Assembly: GCF_000019665.1 (NCBI RefSeq)
Contig: NC_010794.1
Span: forward strand, 496,001-560,000
Direction of reading: 5' to 3'
DNA length: 64,000 nt
Source: Methylacidiphilum infernorum V4
Lineage (GTDB): Bacteria; Verrucomicrobiota; Verrucomicrobiia; Methylacidiphilales; Methylacidiphilaceae
A model generated the notes under the pieces. It ran no database searches and was not told where the DNA came from. It saw nothing but the letters and a program-made list of their open reading frames with translations. Shown here in pieces: positions 9,110 through 17,106 of the stretch (within the stretch, counting starts at the first letter, position 1; the number at the start of each line of letters is the position of its first letter). The position numbers and the translations under genes are program-made.

Positions 9110-9145
9110 ATATAAATATAAAATTAATCAAGGAGGTAAGAACCC

Positions 9146-9490
9146 ATGCAAACGGAAATCGATTTTAGCTCGTTTGAGTTTGAAGAATTGGAATCCCGCC
9201 AGCTTTTTGCCGCGGCGGCCGTTCCCCATCATTTGATTAACTTGAATTTGCCTTTGGATCTTTCATTGCAAGTAAACAATCCTGCCAACGGCCAGACTAT
9301 TATCAATTTGAATCTTCCTGCCGATCTTTCCCTTCACGTCAATCAACCCAGCCTGGCCGGGTTGGGCTCGACCCTTTCTTCGATCACCACCCCGGTAACG
9401 GGTTTGGTTACGGGCGTTGTGGGAGGGATCGTCAGTCCCCTATTGGGCACAGTCACAGGGCTCTTGGGTTCGGTCTTGGCGGCAGTTTAA
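9146..9490 (+). CDS. Candidate RiPP-like precursor or exported small protein A
   Basis: The 114-residue protein has an excellent ribosome site (AAGGAGG at 9130-9136). The N-terminus is acidic and lacks a normal signal peptide. It carries FEELESRQLFAAAAVPHHL at about residues 12-30, which resembles the LExRxL (LEPR-XLL-type) motif at the N-termini of exported PVC-group proteins. Two repeats follow, NLNLPLDLSLQVNNP and NLNLPADLSLHVNQP. The tail (about 75-114) is rich in Gly, Val, Leu and Thr, with no Cys and no aromatic residues. A paralogue lies immediately downstream, ahead of radical SAM, PqqD-like and export genes. I infer a leader-plus-core substrate of those enzymes. It could also be a structural surface or amyloid-like protein. 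Confidence 0.7.
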   Translation: MQTEIDFSSFEFEELESRQLFAAAAVPHHLINLNLPLDLSLQVNNPANGQTIINLNLPADLSLHVNQPSLAGLGSTLSSITTPVTGLVTGVVGGIVSPLLGTVTGLLGSVLAAV

Positions 9491-9507
9491 TCTTAAAAGC
9501 ATCAAAA

Positions 9508-9551
9508 GGGAGGGGCTTGTTATTACCTAGCTCCTCCCGGTTTGGAGGAGG
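9508..9551 (+). promoter_or_regulatory. Two mutually exclusive hairpins ahead of small-protein gene B
   Basis: Hairpin 1 pairs GGGAGGGGCT (9508-9517) with AGCTCCTCCC (9529-9538) in a 10-bp stem with one G-U pair and an 11-base loop. The right arm CTCCTCC (9531-9537) can instead pair perfectly with GGAGGAG (9544-9550), which is the ribosome site for the gene starting at 9559. The two structures exclude each other: hairpin 1 frees the ribosome site and hairpin 2 hides it. No U-run follows hairpin 1, so it is not a classical terminator. Translation of gene A, which stops at 9490, or a bound factor could decide between them. The pairing is visible in the sequence; its use as a switch is inference. 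Confidence 0.5.
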
Positions 9552-9558
9552 AAATGTG

Positions 9559-9972
9559 ATGGTTTTGAATAGAATGGCTATAAAAGAAGAAGAGGGTTTT
9601 TTTGAAATAGAGGGGCTTGAATCCCGCCAGCTTTTTGCTGCGGCGGCCGTCCCCCATCACCTGGTCAACTTGAACCTACCCTTGGACCTTTCGTTGCAAC
9701 TCAACAATCCGGTTACAAATCAACATCTCGTCAATGCCAACCTGCCCTTGGACATCCAGGCTCAATTGAACAATCCCCTTACGGGACAACCTCCTATTTA
9801 TGTGCATGTCGGTCTTGGAGGACCACAAGGGACTCTTCAAATTGGGCAATTAAATTTATCCCAAGATCTCCAACCCCTGCTCAGCGGGGTTAACGGCGTG
9901 TTAAATGTAGTAACAGGGGTAGCAAACGGGTTGCTTAGTCCTCTTTTGGGTGTAATTCTGAGTGTTATTTAA
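9559..9972 (+). CDS. Candidate RiPP-like precursor or exported small protein B (paralogue of A)
   Basis: The start at ATG 9559 is set by GGAGGAGG seven bases upstream and gives 137 residues; a longer ORF from TTG 9517 would run through the hairpin and is rejected. After a variable acidic N-terminus it repeats the block LESRQLFAAAAVPHHLVN almost exactly as in protein A. Repeats NLNLPLDLSLQLNNP and NANLPLDIQAQLNNP follow, then a longer middle section (QPPIYVHVGLGGPQG) and a hydrophobic tail ending LSPLLGVILSVI. Conservation is strongest in the putative leader and first repeat and weakest at the C-terminus. That is the pattern expected of substrates sharing a modification or export machine. Confidence 0.7.
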   Translation: MVLNRMAIKEEEGFFEIEGLESRQLFAAAAVPHHLVNLNLPLDLSLQLNNPVTNQHLVNANLPLDIQAQLNNPLTGQPPIYVHVGLGGPQGTLQIGQLNLSQDLQPLLSGVNGVLNVVTGVANGLLSPLLGVILSVI

Positions 9973-10007
9973 AAAAATAAAATAAAACCTTCTAGGAAAG
10001 GAGGAAT

Positions 10008-10252
10008 ATGGAAGAAGCAAATGCCTTGAGGTTGATCAACCTGGAGTGGATCGAGGAAAAGATAAAAGAAAAGGTGAAATTCATGTGGAAAAGTCCCGGT
10101 TTTTCTCCCTTGGGAAATATAGGTTCTTTTTCGGGCCAGGTCCCCGATCCAAGAGCTCAATTTATATCAATAACCGTGGCCATAACCATTGGATTATGAT
10201 TTTTTTTGAAAAAGCTGGCGAATTAAGGTATTCATGGAATGGCGGGATCTGA
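10008..10252 (+). CDS. Small operon protein, apparently broken by a -1 frameshift
   Basis: A strong ribosome site (AAAGGAGG) precedes ATG 10008. In that frame the product is 63 residues, ending at 10199 with a non-descript tail. Switching to the -1 frame near 10112-10120 (codons for LGNI versus LGKY) gives a much more protein-like continuation: KYRFFFGPGPRSKSS, then YINNRGHNHWIMIFFEK and RYSWNGGI, ending at 10252. The joined product would be about 81 residues and would overlap the next gene by 19 bases, as expected in this operon. It may be a recent mutation, a sequencing error or programmed frameshifting. I do not recognise the family. Confidence 0.45.
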
Positions 10253-11100
10253 AAACGGAGCCTATAGGAGTGGGTTATGGGCTTGGCCTATATAATCCAT
10301 CGAATAGTCCCATAAGGGAATGGTTTTTTTCCGGGCCCATCCTTTGGGGAAACTATCCCCTCAATGTTTCTTGCGTGGATTCTTTCCCCTTGGAGGAGCT
10401 GGGAAAGCCTCTTTTTAGCTTGGGGCCGTTGAGCCTGTTTTGTCATCCCCGGAGGATCCTCGTAGGAGACCTGTTCTTGTTTAGCTTGCAATCCGGTCAA
10501 CTCTTCTTTGCCTATAGATCCTTCGACTTGGAGAAATTCAAGTACTATTTTTACCAAGTCGTTTTACCCCTCTTTGGCCAATGCCTGGGCAAGCTCCTTT
10601 TCCTTCACGGGGGAGCTTTTGAAGTCCAGTCCAAAGCCGTCGGCCTTGTGGCCGCTTCCGGGGGAGGGAAATCGACTTTGCTTGCCGCCTTTCAAGAGCA
10701 GGGATATCCCTTGGTGGCCGACGACCGGATCGGGTTCGTTGTGGAATTGGGAGAACCTTGCATAGTTCCTTCCCATCCTTTCCTTAGAAATTACAGGAAA
10801 CCAGAAGAAATCGGCAGGCCCGTAAGTCTCTTTGCCCGGGAAATCCTCCCTCTTAAGAGTATTTTTTTCCTCCGTTGGACGGACAAAGATGAGCCTTGGA
10901 TTGAAAAGGTCGAGCCCTCCAAGGCTTTCCGGAACCTTTATTTGAACAGTTCTTTCGTGTTGGACGAAAGGGTTCACGCCCAAAAAATTCTGAAGTGGCT
11001 TACACGGATAAAGACCTACCGGTTGTATCTTCCGCAGGGAAAGAGAGAAACGGTACCCCAAGCTTGCGCAATGATCTTGTCCAAGGCTCTCGAAAGGTAA
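10234..11100 (+). CDS. HprK-like P-loop kinase-family protein
   Basis: A 288-residue protein whose C-terminal half has the HPr kinase/phosphorylase-like core. A strand with LFLHGGAFE precedes the Walker A sequence VAASGGGKSTLL (about 140-150), and VADDRIGF (about 161-168) matches the acidic ADD motif of the family. The N-terminal half has no recognised motif. Homologues next to PqqD-like proteins occur in lasso-peptide and other peptide loci, where some phosphorylate a peptide residue. Here no asparagine-synthase-like cyclase is present, so it is not a lasso cluster. The target could be small proteins A and B, which contain Ser and Thr. AAGG at 10226-10229 sits just upstream of the ATG. Confidence 0.75.
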   Translation: MEWRDLKTEPIGVGYGLGLYNPSNSPIREWFFSGPILWGNYPLNVSCVDSFPLEELGKPLFSLGPLSLFCHPRRILVGDLFLFSLQSGQLFFAYRSFDLEKFKYYFYQVVLPLFGQCLGKLLFLHGGAFEVQSKAVGLVAASGGGKSTLLAAFQEQGYPLVADDRIGFVVELGEPCIVPSHPFLRNYRKPEEIGRPVSLFAREILPLKSIFFLRWTDKDEPWIEKVEPSKAFRNLYLNSSFVLDERVHAQKILKWLTRIKTYRLYLPQGKRETVPQACAMILSKALER

Positions 11101-11108
11101 GAAAAAAG

Positions 11109-12167
11109 ATGATCCACTACTCGGTGTTGGGAATCATGCTCAGGAAAAAGTGCCCGCTACGGTGCGCCCACTGTATTACGGATTCTTCACCGGGTGCGGA
11201 AGGGGAGTTGGATGAAAGCTTTGTTTTCTCGCTCTTGGAAGAGGCGGTGGGTTATACTCCTGTAATCAGCTTTACGGGAGGAGAAGCCTTTGTCGATCCC
11301 GAAAAGTTGACACGGTGCGTGGCCAAGGCCAAGAGCTTGGGTTTAAAAGCGACGGCGGTGACGGGATGCGGTTGGGTCCGGTCGGAAAAGCAGGCTTTTG
11401 AAGTGGTTGAAAAAGTCCATGCCGCCGGTTTAGACCGGTTGTGCATCAGTTGGGACCGCTACCACGGAGTCTTTAAAAATGAATGGAAACTGAAGGCGGT
11501 GTCCCGGGCAGCGGGTCGGCTGGGCATCCCCTTGGTGATCCGCAGCGTCATCAGTCCCAACAAGTTAGAACCGGATATTCCGGAGCTGGGGGAAATAGCC
11601 TATACCCTGGAAAAAATCCCCTTGATCAAGCTGGGCCGGGCCGAGTTGCTTCCCGAGGAAGATTTTTTTTGGACGGATTCCCCTCCCATGGGAACCTGCG
11701 GGGTCGTCTTGGCTCCCGTGGTGGAATACGACGGCAGGGTGTTTGCCTGTTGCGGTCCTTCCCATTTTGCCCCCGGGCATTCTCCCCTTTTTTTGGGTGA
11801 TGCCAAGAAGAGGGCTCTAGGTGAAATTTTGAAGGAAGGCAGGGAAGATCCGATTCTAGAAACGATTGCCTTTGCGGGTTCTTACGGACTTTATAAAATC
11901 TTAAAAGATTATTTTCCGGCGGTCTCGGTCCCGGAAAGGAAATGCTATTCGAGCATATGCGACATATGCCTTGATGTTTTGAAAGACAAGGAGCTGATTG
12001 CAAAATTAAGGAGCTTTTTCTCTAGCCTTGAAGGAAAAGCCCTGCTGACGGCCATGCGGATGATGAGAAAGTATCAGGATAAACGCAAGGCTCAAGAAAA
12101 GGATGGGGAGGAGAGCTGTTGTGCGACACCAAGGACTCGAAGAGAGGTCGTTTATGGAAGGAGCTGA
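11109..12167 (+). CDS. Radical SAM enzyme with SPASM-like C-terminal cluster domain
   Basis: I chose ATG 11109, nine bases after the upstream stop, giving 352 residues. The canonical CxxxCxxC is C15, C19 and C22 (KKCPLRCAHC), and SFTGGEAF at about 60-67 is the SAM-binding GGE motif. The C-terminal part has C-x11-G-x4-C (TCGVVLAPVVEYDGRVFAC), which fits the first half of the SPASM signature, and later KCYSSICDIC (C-x4-C-x2-C). It can therefore bind at least one auxiliary iron-sulfur cluster, as in enzymes that form C-C, C-S or epimerised residues in peptides. The PqqD-like gene overlaps its end, and the two small-protein genes lie upstream. Confidence 0.85.
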   Translation: MIHYSVLGIMLRKKCPLRCAHCITDSSPGAEGELDESFVFSLLEEAVGYTPVISFTGGEAFVDPEKLTRCVAKAKSLGLKATAVTGCGWVRSEKQAFEVVEKVHAAGLDRLCISWDRYHGVFKNEWKLKAVSRAAGRLGIPLVIRSVISPNKLEPDIPELGEIAYTLEKIPLIKLGRAELLPEEDFFWTDSPPMGTCGVVLAPVVEYDGRVFACCGPSHFAPGHSPLFLGDAKKRALGEILKEGREDPILETIAFAGSYGLYKILKDYFPAVSVPERKCYSSICDICLDVLKDKELIAKLRSFFSSLEGKALLTAMRMMRKYQDKRKAQEKDGEESCCATPRTRREVVYGRS

Positions 12168-12462
12168 ATTGAAAAGGGTAGAAATCCCGGATTGGATCTG
12201 TTACGAACGGTTCGAAAACGAGCTGATCCTCCTCGATCCGACGACCTGGAACTACTATAGGTTAGACAGCTATGGAGGGGTATTGTGGGAAAAGCTTTGC
12301 AGCCTGAAAGGGGACGTGGAAGCCTTGAAAAGGTGGGTAGGGGAGCATTTCGATGGAGATCCAAGGCAAATGCAAAGCGATATCGACCGGTTTGTCAAGC
12401 AGTTGATCGAAAGCGGCCTTCTTCTTCTGCCGTCCGATTTAGACCGGGTCCAGGGTAAATAA
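12154..12462 (+). CDS. PqqD-like peptide-binding protein (RRE type)
   Basis: The ATG at 12154 with AGAGG upstream gives 102 residues and overlaps the radical SAM gene by 14 bases; ATG 12103 would give a longer, unlikely N-terminus. The sequence matches the PqqD fold: WICYERFENELILLDPTTWNYYRLDSYGGVLWEKL followed by a helical segment ending in FVKQLIESGLLL. PqqD-type domains hold the leader of a ribosomally made peptide and present it to a radical SAM enzyme. Here it most likely pairs with the enzyme at 11109-12167 and recognises the conserved LESRQLF block of small proteins A and B. Confidence 0.82.
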   Translation: MEGAELKRVEIPDWICYERFENELILLDPTTWNYYRLDSYGGVLWEKLCSLKGDVEALKRWVGEHFDGDPRQMQSDIDRFVKQLIESGLLLLPSDLDRVQGK

Positions 12463-12514
12463 AGAAGGGTTTGCCAATAAAACTAAAGAGCGGATTTTTT
12501 GTTTTTCCCAAGCG

Positions 12515-14635
12515 ATGGAAAAAAACAACGCTGCGGACTTGAACCTCTTTTCTCTTTCTCCGGAAAGGTTTGCCTCCATTTTAACTTCCCTTTTGCCTTC
12601 CATTGGCCGTTTAGAAGAGCTGTTTAATCTCGTCTTTCAGTACGTTTCGACGAATTTTTCCATCCGGGGAATGCAACTTGCAAGGCTCGAAGGAGCCCAG
12701 TGGCAAAGAGCCTGCTCTTTTCCCCAAGGACCTTTGCCCTGGGAAAGGGACTATGAAAAGAAAATTATGCTTGCCCAGCATCTCAACAAGGCCCTCGCAG
12801 GGAAAAGCTTTTGTTACTTTTCATGGGCTCTTTCCGACGGTCCCACCGGGCTTTTGTCCCATCCCCTGGAAGTCCAACCTCCTCTTTTCATGCACCATTT
12901 CCTTTTTCCCCTTTTTTCCGAAGAAAGTTTCCTCGGAGTGATCCATTACTGGTTTAGCGGAGAAAATGACCAGCAGTTTATAACTCGCCAATACGAGCTT
13001 TTGATCCCCATTCATTCTGCAATGGCCCGTGGCCTTGAGGAAGGCATGAGAACCAGGAAATGGAGCTTGGTTCCTCCCCTTTGGAGTCAATCTCCTTCCC
13101 TTTACCTCAACTACCTCGAGGAGCTGGCGCTCAATAAAAACGACGCCGAAAGGACGGGTTTTCTCTTGGTCAATTACTCGAGAGAGCTGGCTTGCAGTGA
13201 TCGCTGCTGTTTGTTTAGCGTTCCTTTGAACCGCAAGGGCTTTGCCTTTCTAGGCACGCAGGATTTCGATCAAGCCAGGCTATTTGAATTAAAAACGGCC
13301 AGCAGCCTTTTACAAGTTCAAAAACAAGCCGATCAAGCCCTGGTCCTCAAGGAGGCGGGGATAGCGTTGATCAAGGCCGCTAACCCCCGGCATTTTCTCG
13401 AGAAAAAGGTCCGGAAAAAAAACGGCAATTTCTTATTCTCCTTTTTGTTTGAAGAAGACAAACCGGATAACCGAAAAGAACGGATAGAGAACCGGCAACA
13501 AGCTCCACAAGAGCCTCTTCGGATCGGTTTTGCCTTGCGAGAAGCCGGATCTAAGGAAAGGCCAAGGCAGATTATCGAATATTTTCAGCATATCCCCATG
13601 AATTGGATTGCAGCCTTTCCCTTGTTGGACGATGGGAACAGGGTTTTTGGGTTTGTGACCTGGGAAGGGAAAGAGCCTGTCGTGGCCAGCCTTGAACTAT
13701 TCAGTCTTTTACAGAGGATCTGCCTTATAGGAGGTAAAAGCTTTGCCCAAGCTTACTTTAAGAAAAAAGCCTGGCTTTATCAATCCCGGGCTCTCAAGCC
13801 TCTTTTTTTAATTCCCCTTTTGATGATTTTGCTCCTGCTTGTGGCCTTTATTCCGTTGCCTATGAAAATCAAGGCCGATGCCGTCCTTCTCCCTTCCTAC
13901 GAAGTTGCCGTTCCCGCAATGGTTTCCGCCCGGATCGAGGCCATATACGTCCAAGTAGGTGATTACGTCAGCAAGGGAAAGCTTTTGATGACGCTGGATT
14001 CGACGAATATTAAGCTTAAGATCAAGGAAATCGAACAGGATTATAAAAAAAACATGGCCGAGGCGGACTTAGCCCAAAACCTTAAGCAAGAAACCGCAAT
14101 GCAACTTGCCCGGCTTAATGCCCTGAAATCCCAAGTCTTGCTCAAGAGCTTGTACAAGGATTATCAATATACTTTCGTCCGTGCTCCAAGGGATGGGGTG
14201 GTGATGGGTCCACATAACCTGGCCAGCCGCAGGGGGGAGTTGACCCAAATCGGGGAAATCCTCGTCCAGCTTGCCGACCCCTATTCCTGGAAAGTCAAGG
14301 GTTTCCTCAAGGAGGAGGATTTGACGTATTTAGCCGAGATCATGGAAAAGAACAAAAAGGCCCTGCCCATTTCTTTTAGGTTTTTGGCCGATCCCACGAA
14401 AAGCTACAGGCTTGCTTTGGATTCAACCGCCCAATTCGTTCACGGAGTCGAAATTGAAAAAGGCAAATACGAATTTTCTTTTCTCATCCCGTGGGAAGAA
14501 AAGAATATAGATCCCAGGCTTTTAAAAAAGGGATTTCGTGGAAAAGCCAAGATCTATGTAGGGCTAAGGCCTTTAGGTGAAATCCTCTTTAGAGACATTG
14601 TCCGGTTTTTAAAAATTCATGTTTTTTTCTGGTAA
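12515..14635 (+). CDS. HlyD-like membrane-fusion protein with a large cytoplasmic N-terminal domain
   Basis: A 706-residue protein. Residues 1 to about 425 look soluble and may contain GAF-like folds, though I cannot assign them firmly. One membrane helix follows (about 428-450, LFLIPLLMILLLLVAFIPL). After it comes a periplasmic HlyD-type adaptor with a split biotinyl-lipoyl motif (SARIEAIYVQVGDYVSKGKLLMTLD, then FVRAPRDGVVMG), a helical hairpin, and a beta-barrel region. An adaptor with such a long cytoplasmic domain is unusual and could sense cargo or a signal. Together with the next three genes it forms a complete export assembly. Confidence 0.75.
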   Translation: MEKNNAADLNLFSLSPERFASILTSLLPSIGRLEELFNLVFQYVSTNFSIRGMQLARLEGAQWQRACSFPQGPLPWERDYEKKIMLAQHLNKALAGKSFCYFSWALSDGPTGLLSHPLEVQPPLFMHHFLFPLFSEESFLGVIHYWFSGENDQQFITRQYELLIPIHSAMARGLEEGMRTRKWSLVPPLWSQSPSLYLNYLEELALNKNDAERTGFLLVNYSRELACSDRCCLFSVPLNRKGFAFLGTQDFDQARLFELKTASSLLQVQKQADQALVLKEAGIALIKAANPRHFLEKKVRKKNGNFLFSFLFEEDKPDNRKERIENRQQAPQEPLRIGFALREAGSKERPRQIIEYFQHIPMNWIAAFPLLDDGNRVFGFVTWEGKEPVVASLELFSLLQRICLIGGKSFAQAYFKKKAWLYQSRALKPLFLIPLLMILLLLVAFIPLPMKIKADAVLLPSYEVAVPAMVSARIEAIYVQVGDYVSKGKLLMTLDSTNIKLKIKEIEQDYKKNMAEADLAQNLKQETAMQLARLNALKSQVLLKSLYKDYQYTFVRAPRDGVVMGPHNLASRRGELTQIGEILVQLADPYSWKVKGFLKEEDLTYLAEIMEKNKKALPISFRFLADPTKSYRLALDSTAQFVHGVEIEKGKYEFSFLIPWEEKNIDPRLLKKGFRGKAKIYVGLRPLGEILFRDIVRFLKIHVFFW

Positions 14636-14744
14636 ATCCTGCGACGTTGAGGAAAATGAAAAGGAAATTCTAACAGAAGAGGTTTTAGGGTTTATTATCT
14701 CTTTATTTTTTCAAAAGAATTTCTAAAGGAACGGTTTTCTGGAG

Positions 14745-15692
14745 ATGAAATTTTGGCCTAGGTATGGGATCCCCGCTCAAGGGCTTTGTTTAAAAAAGGT
14801 TTTAGCCCGGATCCTTTTCTTTTTCTTTTTTTCTAGCTTGCCTCTTTGGGCTGCGGATGCCTCGGTTGACTTATCCGACCTGAACATGTCCGAGAGGCCT
14901 GTTGAAAATTTTCTTGAGGACAGGTCGGCTTCTTACCGGGCCATTCTGCTTCCTATTGAAGATGTTCGGATCAGCGCCAAAGCTTCGGGGATCTTGGAAA
15001 AATACTTTTTTGAAGAAGGGGCGGTTGTAAAAAAAGGGGATGTCATAGCCCAATTGAACACGGAGGAAGAAAAAACGGAAATAGCCCGGGCTGAAGCCCA
15101 ATTTAGCGTCTGCCAGGCGGAGCTAGAAAAGTCTCAAAGGGAATTTCAAAGGATTGAAAACCTTTATAAGGAGCAGGTCATCAGCCCCAAGCAATACGAG
15201 GAATCAAAATACCAATTGCAGATGGCCCAAGGTAAGCTCAAGGAAGCCATGGCCTTCTTGGAAGAAGCAAAAAATAGGCTTGAGGCCAAGATCGTCCGTT
15301 CTCCTATCGACGGGGTTTTTTTTAAAAAGTTGCGCACAATCGGGGAATCGGTGGAAAGGCTCGAACCCATAGGCAGGGTGATCAATGCCGCCCAGCTCCA
15401 GATGGTTGTTTATTGCGATTCAAAACATTTCGGTCAAATCCGTAGGGAGGACAAGTATTTTATAGAGCTTGTAGACGGCCCCTATGCGGGTGAAAAAGTC
15501 GAAGCGACGGTTGTCCACGTCGATCCTTTCCTAGACCCTGCAAGTGGCACCTTCCGTATCAAGCTCCATATCCCTTCTTCGAGCAAGGTCGTTGCCGGGA
15601 TCAGTGCGGAGTTGGTTATTCCCGAGCAAGAAAAGGATTTACCGAATTCTCCTACTGTTATCGGATTAAACGCGGTAAAAAAAAGCCCTTAA
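14745..15692 (+). CDS. HlyD-type periplasmic adaptor subunit
   Basis: A 315-residue protein with an N-terminal signal or anchor (a run of Phe/Leu residues ending SSLPLWAADA). It has the adaptor order: lipoyl half (ISAKASGILEKYFFEEGAVVKKGDVIAQL), alpha-helical hairpin (about 105-180), second lipoyl half (AKIVRSPIDGVFFKK) and a beta-barrel (VDGPYAGEKVEATVVHVDPFLDPASGTFRIKL). This is close to the RND/HlyD adaptor family. No RND pump is encoded nearby; instead the TolC-type gene starts five bases later and an M50 protease-HlyD fusion follows. Confidence 0.85.
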   Translation: MKFWPRYGIPAQGLCLKKVLARILFFFFFSSLPLWAADASVDLSDLNMSERPVENFLEDRSASYRAILLPIEDVRISAKASGILEKYFFEEGAVVKKGDVIAQLNTEEEKTEIARAEAQFSVCQAELEKSQREFQRIENLYKEQVISPKQYEESKYQLQMAQGKLKEAMAFLEEAKNRLEAKIVRSPIDGVFFKKLRTIGESVERLEPIGRVINAAQLQMVVYCDSKHFGQIRREDKYFIELVDGPYAGEKVEATVVHVDPFLDPASGTFRIKLHIPSSSKVVAGISAELVIPEQEKDLPNSPTVIGLNAVKKSP

Positions 15693-15696
15693 AGCT

Positions 15697-17100
15697 ATGA
15701 ACAAAAACTCTGTTTTCCTTTTATTCTCTTGCTCATTGGCTTTTTCTTTCCTTTCCTTTATGCCCGGTTTAGCCCAGCAAAATTCTGAACAATCGACTCC
15801 CGTTTTTTCCAGCGTCAAAAAACCGATTGAGCTGATCTATCCCCGGGAATATCAAGTGAGCACGGCTAAAAAGTGGACGTTAGAAGAGGTAATCCAGCGA
15901 GCCCTGGATGCCAACCCCGACGTCGTCTCTGCCCGTAAGGCCATCGAACAGCAGGAAGGGATTAAAATGCAGTTTAAAGCCAAGCTTTATCCTCATGGAG
16001 GATTGGTTTACCGTGCCCAGCGTGAACAAAGCTCCCTGTTAATGTTTCTGCCCACGGTTCCAACTTATCCGCTGACCCGAACGAGCTGGCTTGGAGCTGT
16101 GCAGATCAAGCAAACGATCCTTAACATTGGCGCGGTTAAAGAGGCAAGACAGCAGAAGGAGCTCTTGGAAAGGGCGGTATGGCTATCGATGGATGTAGCG
16201 TTGAAAACGGTGGTGCAAGTCAAGGAAGCTTTTTACTTGACCCTTTTTAGGCAAGAGGTCGTGGAAATCAGGGAAGAATTAACCGAAGCCAGCCATGCGA
16301 TTGCTGAATATACCAAGAAAATGGCGAAGGAAGGGGAGGTGCCTGAATACCAGGCGTTGGTTGCCCAAGCGGAATATTCCACTGCCCTTGGCGATCTTGC
16401 CCAGGCAAAAGCCGCCTACGTAAAGTCAAGAGAAGGGCTTCGGATGTTGCTTAATCTGCCCAGCAACAATGAAAATGATCCCTTGTATCTTGTTGGCCAA
16501 GCCGAACTGCCTGCCTTTGACGTTCCTTATGAAGAAGCACTCAAAGTGGCTTTGCAAAAACGGACGGATTTAAATGCCGCGCTGCATTCGCTTTCGGCAG
16601 CTCATGCCGCGGTGGCTGCCGCCCAATCCAGCTATTATCCAACCTTGGATGCTGTTCTCCAGTATGAAAACATCAGCAATGTTTACATCCTTTATCCCAA
16701 GTGGGGGTGGACGGCGGGTGTGCAAGGCCAGTGGAACTTTTTTGACATCATGGAAAACAACGGAAGGATAAAGACCCAAAAGGCCCTGGAAAACATTGCC
16801 CAGGTTAAAGTCAACCAGCTTAAAATCGACATTCCGGCACAACTGCGGGAACTTTACCAACAGATAAAAAAGGCTAAGGAAGCCGTAGCCTTCCAAGAAA
16901 GTGCCGTGAACGATGCCGAAAAGGGCTTTAACCAGGCAAAAAAGCTTTTTGAGGGCGGGGAAACGAGTTGGGTCCAAGCGGTAACCGCCCGCCAGGCCTT
17001 GCTTAAGGCCAAGTTAGCCTTTGCTGAAGCGACTTACAATTACAAGGCTGCACTAGCCCAGTTGGAGTATGCTGTAGGAGGACAACTTCCAGCCCAGTAA
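15697..17100 (+). CDS. TolC-family outer-membrane channel
   Basis: A 467-residue protein with a signal peptide ending near PGLAQ (about residue 27). It has the duplicated long-helix architecture of TolC-type proteins. Segments such as WTLEEVIQRALDANPDVVSARKAI and VPYEEALKVALQKRTDLNAALHSL mark the two internal repeats, and QSSYYPTLDAVLQYEN and WNFFDIMENNGRIKTQKA are typical membrane-strand and helix junctions. It should form the outer-membrane conduit for the adaptors on either side. It begins five bases after the HlyD stop and ends seven bases before the M50 gene. Confidence 0.88.
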   Translation: MNKNSVFLLFSCSLAFSFLSFMPGLAQQNSEQSTPVFSSVKKPIELIYPREYQVSTAKKWTLEEVIQRALDANPDVVSARKAIEQQEGIKMQFKAKLYPHGGLVYRAQREQSSLLMFLPTVPTYPLTRTSWLGAVQIKQTILNIGAVKEARQQKELLERAVWLSMDVALKTVVQVKEAFYLTLFRQEVVEIREELTEASHAIAEYTKKMAKEGEVPEYQALVAQAEYSTALGDLAQAKAAYVKSREGLRMLLNLPSNNENDPLYLVGQAELPAFDVPYEEALKVALQKRTDLNAALHSLSAAHAAVAAAQSSYYPTLDAVLQYENISNVYILYPKWGWTAGVQGQWNFFDIMENNGRIKTQKALENIAQVKVNQLKIDIPAQLRELYQQIKKAKEAVAFQESAVNDAEKGFNQAKKLFEGGETSWVQAVTARQALLKAKLAFAEATYNYKAALAQLEYAVGGQLPAQ

Positions 17101-17106
17101 TCGGCC

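Noticed and set aside
9517-9558. TTG-started extension of small-protein gene B
   Set aside because: It runs through the hairpin and ribosome site; ATG 9559 has ideal spacing and restores similarity to protein A.
9146-12462. Lasso-peptide cluster interpretation
   Set aside because: No asparagine-synthase-like cyclase or B2-type protease is present, and the precursors are longer and lack a lasso core pattern.
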